DNA of 51,194 bases from Thiotrichaceae bacterium. Its GTDB lineage: Bacteria; Pseudomonadota; Gammaproteobacteria; Beggiatoales; Beggiatoaceae. Below the pieces are notes generated by a model, which was given only the letters and a program-made list of their open reading frames with translations, searched no databases and was not told the origin of the DNA. Positions 46,279 through 51,194 of the stretch are shown here, piece after piece; position 1 is the stretch's first letter; each line of letters opens with the position of its first letter. The position numbers and the translations under genes are program-made. The DNA lies in contig JALXAQ010000169.1 in NCBI GenBank assembly GCA_026991885.1, positions 1 to 51,194 of the forward strand. The letters run 5' to 3'.

Positions 46279-48339
46279 TTAGACCAATAATTGGCGAAGT
46301 TTAGCAAGCAATTCTTTGTAACTGTATGTACCCTTTTGAAACACAGCATCCACATGCTCGTTGAGCCATAGCTCTTCATCAGTGGTGAGTAGCTTAGCAG
46401 TCACCACAACCACCCGCGTTGATGAGCAATTTTTGTGTTGTCGCAGATGAGTAATAAATTCAAATCCGTTCATGTCGGGCATATTCAAATCTGATAAAAT
46501 CAAATCAGGCTGATGTTTTTCTAAAAGTTGCAGAGCAGTCTCGCCGTCTCCCGCATCAATGACTTGCCAACCAACATGTTTAAGCATGCCTACCACCATT
46601 TCACGCCCTAGCTGATCATCTTCCAACACCATCACAGTTGGGGGGGGCTTTTCGGTGCGATACTTTCGCAATACATTGATTAATTGAGTTCTGGGGACTG
46701 GTTTTGTCATGTATTCGGCGGCACCTAAGGAATAGCCGATTTCTTGCGCTTCTGTCATAGTTAACATAATAACGGGAATATGTGCTAACTCTGGTGAGGC
46801 TTTGAGTTTAGACAAGACTTCCCAGCCATCCATGCCAGGCATCATCACGTCCAAAATAATGGTATTAGGACGCAATTTTTTCGCCAATTTCAAACCTTCT
46901 TCACCACTCGCTGCCATGACAACCTGATAACCCACTTTGCTCAGATAAACGTCTAGCATTTCGCGCACAATTTTATCGTCATCAATAGCTAAGACTAGCT
47001 CACCTTCCTGATGAGAATCTTTAACAATCGCCTCATCAGCAGTTGTGCTGGGTTGGCTGCTGATATGCGCTGGTAAACGCACGATAAAATGGTTGCCTTT
47101 GTCAAAAACGCCTTCTATATTGAGACTACCACCAAGCTTTTCGGCGAACTGTTTAGTGAGGGACAATGCCAAGCCAGTGCTGCCATATTTGCGGGTGTTC
47201 GAGGTAAAGACTTGATATAAATCGGCTCGTTGTTTGCTATTCATGCCACTCCCTTCGTCACTGACACGAATGTTAATCCAATCTCCGTTTTTTTCCAGCT
47301 CTCGTCTCACTTCTAGCGTAATGATACCTTGTTTGGTGAATTTAGAGGCATTACTGAGCATATTGAACAAAATTTGTCTCACTTTAATCAAATCGGTGTA
47401 CATTTCACCCAAGTCTTTATCAAACAATAAATGTAGAGCATTGGCATTATTCTCTATCAAAGGCTGAAGCGTGGTGACGGTATTTTGGATCACTGTTTTT
47501 AAATCAAAGCGTTCTGAATAGGAGGGCAGATTGCCCGCTTCGATTTGAGAAATATCAAGCATGCCATCAATTAAGCCCAGTAATTGTTTGGTAGCGATAT
47601 GAACATTTTTAATGTCTTGCCGCATAATTGGTTGCTCACAGTCTTCTTCAAGCATTTCTGTGTAACCGATAATGCTATTCATGCAAGTACGCAATTCATA
47701 GCTCATATTGGCAATAAACTGGCTTTTAGCGATATTCGCATCCTCAGCCTTTTGTTTAGCATGTTGTAATTCTCTCGCCTCCCATTTTTGTCTGCTGAGG
47801 TCCTCAATATGAGACCATATAATATAATATTCTCCCTCTTTTTTTAATATGAGGGCGGATAATCTTACGGGTACATGATAGCCATCTTTATGTCGATATT
47901 CTTTTTCGACCGGACCATAATGTTCACCGGTTTTCAGGGCTTGCAATTGCCATTGTTCAGCCGTCGCATCATTTCCGACAAGAATATCCTTCCAATAATT
48001 TAAGGGGAGCGTTTCTTCAACCTCACGACCAATGATTTGCGCGTAAGCTGGATTCACATAAAGCAATTTGCCATCAGATCGCCATAAACCTAAACCAAGT
48101 CGTGCGCTGTTCAGCAAATTTTGTGCATTTGATTCGTTATCGCGTATGATTTGGTTGAGATGGCGGAAGAGTTGAGTATGAAAAATCCAGCCTATTATAA
48201 GGGCAAATAATAAGATACTTATCGCATTGGTGATTAAGGGATTAAGATACAACTGTAGAATGGCAGTTAATAAGATAATCAAAACACTTAGCAATATAAT
48301 ATAAATGGTCAATTTATAGGCGATTTTATTTTTTAACAT
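46279..48339 (-). CDS. Hybrid histidine kinase with Tyr in place of the phospho-accepting His
   Basis: 686 residues. Two transmembrane segments at about 8-30 and 34-54, a PAS domain (about 72-190; GLWRSDGKLLYVNPAYAQIIG), then the dimerisation helix SQFIANMSYELRTCMNSIIGYTEML, where canonical HELR is YELR: Tyr214, codon TAT at 47698-47700. The ATPase domain is intact (ILFNMLSNASKFTKQG; VSDEGSGMNSKQR; STGLALSLTKQFAEKLGG). Two receivers follow (LDVMMPGMDG and LSDLNMPDMNG, each with the Asp). No output domain. With Tyr214 no ordinary His phosphotransfer can occur, although ATP binding and the receivers may work. An ATAACTGA element precedes the start. Confidence 0.9.
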   Translation of the reverse strand: MLKNKIAYKLTIYIILLSVLIILLTAILQLYLNPLITNAISILLFALIIGWIFHTQLFRHLNQIIRDNESNAQNLLNSARLGLGLWRSDGKLLYVNPAYAQIIGREVEETLPLNYWKDILVGNDATAEQWQLQALKTGEHYGPVEKEYRHKDGYHVPVRLSALILKKEGEYYIIWSHIEDLSRQKWEARELQHAKQKAEDANIAKSQFIANMSYELRTCMNSIIGYTEMLEEDCEQPIMRQDIKNVHIATKQLLGLIDGMLDISQIEAGNLPSYSERFDLKTVIQNTVTTLQPLIENNANALHLLFDKDLGEMYTDLIKVRQILFNMLSNASKFTKQGIITLEVRRELEKNGDWINIRVSDEGSGMNSKQRADLYQVFTSNTRKYGSTGLALSLTKQFAEKLGGSLNIEGVFDKGNHFIVRLPAHISSQPSTTADEAIVKDSHQEGELVLAIDDDKIVREMLDVYLSKVGYQVVMAASGEEGLKLAKKLRPNTIILDVMMPGMDGWEVLSKLKASPELAHIPVIMLTMTEAQEIGYSLGAAEYMTKPVPRTQLINVLRKYRTEKPPPTVMVLEDDQLGREMVVGMLKHVGWQVIDAGDGETALQLLEKHQPDLILSDLNMPDMNGFEFITHLRQHKNCSSTRVVVVTAKLLTTDEELWLNEHVDAVFQKGTYSYKELLAKLRQLLV

Positions 48340-48347
48340 AGTATTAT

Positions 48348-48470
48348 GTTATCAGTTATCAGTAAACAGTTATAAAAAAGCTTAGCTTAAATTATAAGTT
48401 AAATCAAGAAGTCTGTTTTTGCAACATTTACAACTTTAAACATTTTGTTTATAACTGATAACTGATAACT
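48348..48470. repeat. MITE-like element, family G, upstream of the kinase gene
   Basis: Left arm GTTATCAGTTATCAGT (48348) and right arm TATAACTGATAACTGATAAC enclose about 85 bases. Same arms and similar length (about 125 bp) as the element at 24658-24786. Overlaps the direct repeat that begins at 48428. Confidence 0.85.
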
Positions 48471-48496
48471 TATCATGTGAGGGAAAGGCTTGTAGG
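48428..48496. repeat. Direct repeat, left copy, flanking the ATPase/DUF4276-like module
   Basis: TTACAACTTTAAACATTTTG...ATAACTG...TGAGGGAAAGGCTTGTAGG. The copy at 50176-50225 carries the same blocks in the same orientation with a shorter middle. The module's two genes (48564-50173) lie between them. The 48497-48563 gap holds a GGTGGATTA...TATCCACC inverted repeat. Confidence 0.8.
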
Positions 48497-48563
48497 CTTG
48501 TAGGGTGGATTAAGCGATAGCGTATCCACCAAAGTAGTAGAATTAATGAAAAATTTATATCTT

Positions 48564-49145
48564 TTATAAAATTTTATAACTCCGTAATTTCTCTAAAAAA
48601 TATCTCGCACTGGGGCAATTAGGGTGATTAGCAGCGCGTTCTATTGAGAAAGCAAATTGTTCTATCATTTTTTTTGCAAAGGCTTTTTTCTTCCTTCCTG
48701 GTCCAAGTTTCTTTGGATGGTGATGCTTGGCAATTTCTTTGAGGTGTTCCCAAGGCATATCGGGGGTTTGTTCTGGCATAGTTTCTCCAGGAAACTCTTC
48801 ATTTTTTAGCCAACGACGCATCGCTACGGGATCAGCAAGAAACCAAGCCTCTAGTGCTTTTTTGGCCACAATAATTTGGTCAACACCGATACGCGCCTTG
48901 GTGGCGGTGACACAAGGTTCACATTCTAAATCTGTGAGTACCACGATTTTATCGGGGTTCGCTTCAATGCGACATTTGTTGATAAATGGCTCAATATTTT
49001 TACTGCATAAATTGCCACCCCCACCAGCATTTATGACTGGCGTACAAATTTCAAGACTCTGTTTGTTTGCCCAAGTCTGAAAATTTGCCGACTCAACTAA
49101 TAATTTCTCGCAAACACCTTCTACGATAAAGCCGATTTTTATCAC
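48564..49145 (-). CDS. TOPRIM-like / DUF4276-like protein
   Basis: 193 residues. It opens MIKIGFIVEGVCEKLLVES, the E-containing first TOPRIM-like strand, followed by VVLTDLECEPC (acidic) and AKKALEAWFLADPVAMRRW, matching the arrangement of DUF4276/OLD-type TOPRIM proteins. Its start overlaps the ATPase stop by 4 bases (ATGA), so translation is coupled. Family knowledge: TOPRIM partners of OLD-like ATPases are nucleases in anti-phage systems. Activity here is inferred. Confidence 0.7.
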   Translation of the reverse strand: MIKIGFIVEGVCEKLLVESANFQTWANKQSLEICTPVINAGGGGNLCSKNIEPFINKCRIEANPDKIVVLTDLECEPCVTATKARIGVDQIIVAKKALEAWFLADPVAMRRWLKNEEFPGETMPEQTPDMPWEHLKEIAKHHHPKKLGPGRKKKAFAKKMIEQFAFSIERAANHPNCPSARYFLEKLRSYKIL

Positions 49146-50173
49146 GGTAAGCCACCATTGAGTAGATTACATAACCATGCTTGATCTAGGGGTAGTGTTG
49201 AGGCATCATATTGCCGTATGGCTTTCATCTGAGTCGCCCCCTGTTTTTTGTCAACTAACCATAATTCGTTGTTTTTTAAAACTCTTATTAACGCTTCATT
49301 ATGGGTTGTTAGCCAAATGGGACTTTCAAGCGTGGCTATTTCACGAAATGAGTCCACTAATTCGATAATGGCGTGAGGATGTAAACCGCGCTCTGGTTCT
49401 TCAATTAAGGTCATGCCCAAGGGGTTAGGGCGGTCAAGCATAGCCACTAGGTGACTTAGCAAGTAAATCGTGCCATCAGAAATCAGATGAGCTGGGAAAA
49501 GTTTTTCTATGCCTTTTTCTTTGAAAGCTAATAGGGTGTTTCCACTTAATTTTTCTGTGTGACTTTGCACACTTTCCAAGCCTGGTACCATCAAGTCTAT
49601 CCATTCTAGGATGGTTTCGCGTATCTCTTCGTTTTTTTCTAAACGATTTAATATGGCTGCTAAATTGCGCCCGCTAGAATGCAAACTAGAGGTATCTAGG
49701 TTGTTAACAGGTAATTTGGCTTCTATAGGCTCAATTCTATAGAGACGAATATTTTCTAAAAAACGATTAATTTTTTCTTCAAAAATTAATACATCTGTCG
49801 ATATTTTTTGTCGAGGTACTTTGGATTCTTCATAGTAAATTCCTTGATCTAAGATCGGCTCTTTATCTAATTGACGTATTTTTAAATAAAATTTATTGAT
49901 ATTGTCCGGCCAATCTATTTGAATTTCAAATTCAAAGTCACCGAGTTCACGCCGTTTAAAACAGCGAATATTCTCAAAGCCGCCATGTTTTTTTAAAGCC
50001 TCCTCTGCTCCAAAACGAATGCTCCAATTGACAAAATCCAAGGCTTCAAAAAAATTACTTTTCCCGACACCATTTGGCCCGGCAAATACAGAAAATGGTT
50101 TAATATCATATAGTTCTATGACATCTATGCTGCGATAGTTAGCGATTTTGAGATAGCGTATGGTATTTGTCAT
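49142..50173 (-). CDS. OLD-like AAA ATPase paired with a TOPRIM-like protein
   Basis: About 343 residues from the ATG at 50173; the longer frame from 50230 adds residues encoded by the flanking repeat and is rejected. It begins MTNTIRYLKIANYRSIDVIEL, with Walker A FAGPNGVGKSNFFEAL (32-39), Walker B TLIEEPERGLHPHAI and WLTTHNEALI. The coiled-coil middle is short, as in AAA_21/OLD-like proteins. It overlaps the TOPRIM-like gene by 4 bases. The overall scheme (ATPase then small nuclease-like gene) resembles two-gene defence modules such as PARIS or OLD class 2-4, without claiming identity. Confidence 0.82.
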   Translation of the reverse strand: MTNTIRYLKIANYRSIDVIELYDIKPFSVFAGPNGVGKSNFFEALDFVNWSIRFGAEEALKKHGGFENIRCFKRRELGDFEFEIQIDWPDNINKFYLKIRQLDKEPILDQGIYYEESKVPRQKISTDVLIFEEKINRFLENIRLYRIEPIEAKLPVNNLDTSSLHSSGRNLAAILNRLEKNEEIRETILEWIDLMVPGLESVQSHTEKLSGNTLLAFKEKGIEKLFPAHLISDGTIYLLSHLVAMLDRPNPLGMTLIEEPERGLHPHAIIELVDSFREIATLESPIWLTTHNEALIRVLKNNELWLVDKKQGATQMKAIRQYDASTLPLDQAWLCNLLNGGLP

Positions 50174-50175
50174 AA

Positions 50176-50225
50176 TTACAACTTTAAACATTTTATTGAT
50201 AACTGGTGAGGGAAAGGCTTGTAGG
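50176..50225. repeat. Direct repeat, right copy, flanking the ATPase/DUF4276-like module
   Basis: TTACAACTTTAAACATTTTA..ATAACTG..TGAGGGAAAGGCTTGTAGG, the second copy of the repeat at 48428. It begins 2 bases upstream of the ATPase start codon (minus strand), so it forms that gene's leader. Confidence 0.8.
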
Positions 50226-50250
50226 GGCAATCCCTTGTGGTTGCCCTAGG
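50221..50250. repeat. Palindromic repeat, family D relative
   Basis: GGGGCAATCCCTTGTGGTTGCCC, part of family D (see 7867-7991). Beyond it, 50251-50385 holds nothing I can name except a possible end of the transposon (AAGGGAGGTATCAACCCTT near 50346). Confidence 0.65.
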
Positions 50251-50385
50251 TAATAATTTGTTCTATTTCTGGTCTAGATAGCAATTCTATTGATAACTAT
50301 TGACATATATACTAAATGGAGTATGTATTTCAATAATTATGAATAAGGGAGGTATCAACCCTTTATCCATTCGTCTAATGAAAAC

Positions 50386-51194
50386 TCAGGTTACTTTTCT
50401 TTGTCTTTCCAGGTTAATCCAAAATTGCTGTTTTTTAGTAGGCAAAGGTCGTATTCGTTTGGTTGGGTGCAACCATTCTTTAATGCTTGCGCCTACCTTT
50501 TTCGCCAATTTTGAAAAGGAAAAGTCATTCAGAGGGAAATGTTTTTGCGGAGCAAAAACATTTCCCTCTGAATCAGTCTTTCTCAGGATGTTATACGCAC
50601 CGTTCGTATCGGCATTAATTATGGTACCGTCACCTGATTTATATAGGCCGCGTTTGACACGTTGACCACTAAAGGTACGTTTTTGTTTGGCTTTTGGGTT
50701 GTAACGCTTCGGCATTTTATCACCATCCACAAAACTCGCTTTTGAAGTATAACTCTCGTCTGTCACCACCAGTTCAATACCGTGTGACCCAAGTTTGTAG
50801 CCCAGTTTGTCTACAAATTGGCCAAGAGATAAATTCACAAAATTTTGGTTGGTTCTTTTGCCCAAGTTTATTTGGTTCAGCGATTTGACAACATCACCAA
50901 CAACAACTTTAGATATGCCATGTTTGACGCAAGTTTTGACAACATAAGAAGTGGCCTTGTGAATGTAATCATTCACCACCGCATTACGCCAATCAGTAAG
51001 GCTTTGCAGCCTTTGCGACCATTTTTTCCCCCTTTCTGATAGTTTAGATTGCATAGAAGCCTTTCTCTTATTGTAGTAAGCATTGACTGACTTCAGTCTC
51101 TTACCATCAATAATAAAAGGCTCGATAACACCATTGGTAACACAGGTAGCCAGGTTATTCAGTCCCAGGTCAATGGACATAACCTGGTTATGAA
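50386..51194 (-). CDS. TnpB-like RNA-guided nuclease / IS200-605 accessory protein (partial, N-terminus missing)
   Basis: The frame runs off the right edge; the ATG near 51180 is internal (HNQV precedes it). RuvC-like motifs: MSIDLGLNNLAT with the first Asp, VVTDESYTSKASFVDGDKMP with the Glu, and TIINADTNGAYNILRK with the last Asp. The usual zinc-finger cysteines (CxxC) are absent. A perfect 20-bp-arm palindrome (50528-50572) is embedded in codons after the last Asp. Family knowledge: TnpB uses a guide RNA from the transposon right end; no full right end could be proven. No TnpA in the window. Confidence 0.85.
   Translation of the reverse strand, partial: HNQVMSIDLGLNNLATCVTNGVIEPFIIDGKRLKSVNAYYNKRKASMQSKLSERGKKWSQRLQSLTDWRNAVVNDYIHKATSYVVKTCVKHGISKVVVGDVVKSLNQINLGKRTNQNFVNLSLGQFVDKLGYKLGSHGIELVVTDESYTSKASFVDGDKMPKRYNPKAKQKRTFSGQRVKRGLYKSGDGTIINADTNGAYNILRKTDSEGNVFAPQKHFPLNDFSFSKLAKKVGASIKEWLHPTKRIRPLPTKKQQFWINLERQRKVT
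50528..50572. repeat. Perfect 20-bp-arm palindrome inside tnpB
   Basis: TTCAGAGGGAAATGTTTTTG, loop CGGAG, then the exact complement, all within the coding sequence. Neither arm shows a mismatch, unlike the surrounding sequence. Confidence 0.9.

Noticed and set aside
50230-50385. A complete IS200/IS605 right end and omega RNA
   Set aside because: Only a short AAGGG/CCCTT hairpin is visible; without the left end or tnpA the boundaries cannot be set.

Overview
The window looks like a chromosomal segment of a gammaproteobacterium with AT-rich, low-to-moderate GC DNA. The evidence is two conserved gammaproteobacterial operons (rimP-nusA-infB-rbfA-truB-rpsO-pnp and rlmE-ftsH-folP-glmM), dapC-dapD, and biosynthetic SpeA. 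Many short palindromic repeats sit in the intergenic gaps, and several very large, poorly recognisable surface proteins are present. Together these would suit a large filamentous sulfur bacterium (Thiotrichales/Beggiatoaceae type). That lineage call is an inference from style and was not tested by any search.

Layout. 0-5 kb: a GC-rich partial gene, a small basic protein, a phage-type ORF6N antirepressor with a near-consensus promoter, then (minus strand) a secreted cysteine-rich lipoprotein, a secreted von Willebrand A/beta-propeller protein and a secreted beta-rich protein. 5.4-16 kb (plus strand): an unrecognised accessory block of an 814-aa exported protein, a secreted hydrolase-like protein, a COG3950-like ATPase broken by an in-frame stop, a secreted Excalibur protein and a ~1,700-aa protein with beta modules, a helical-repeat centre and a probable outer-membrane barrel. 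16-26.8 kb (minus): a UbiA-type prenyltransferase, an ADP-ribosylglycohydrolase-like protein and the transcription/translation operon pnp to rimP. 27-33.2 kb (plus): dapC-dapD-moeA, a terminator, then a secreted Vps62-like protein with a membrane patatin. 33.2-37.3 kb: a NADAR protein, a GH57-type enzyme and a DUF262 protein bracketed by inverted repeats. 37.3-48.3 kb (minus): speA, pncC, a nucleotidyltransferase-fold protein, glmM, folP, a small unknown, ftsH, rlmE and a hybrid histidine kinase whose phospho-accepting histidine is replaced by tyrosine. 48.5-51.2 kb (minus): a two-gene ATPase/TOPRIM-like module between direct repeats, and a TnpB cut by the window edge.

The most interesting material is (1) the 814-aa/285-aa/1,707-aa surface block, which may be a single envelope system; (2) the ATPase/DUF4276-like pair as a candidate defence module; (3) the tyrosine-substituted kinase; (4) the patatin/Vps62 pair; and (5) at least six families of palindromic, MITE-like repeats. 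Some of these repeats invade spacers inside essential operons, including a 107-bp cruciform-forming element in the rpsO-pnp spacer. Nothing here was checked against a database. Family names rest on motifs read from the translations.
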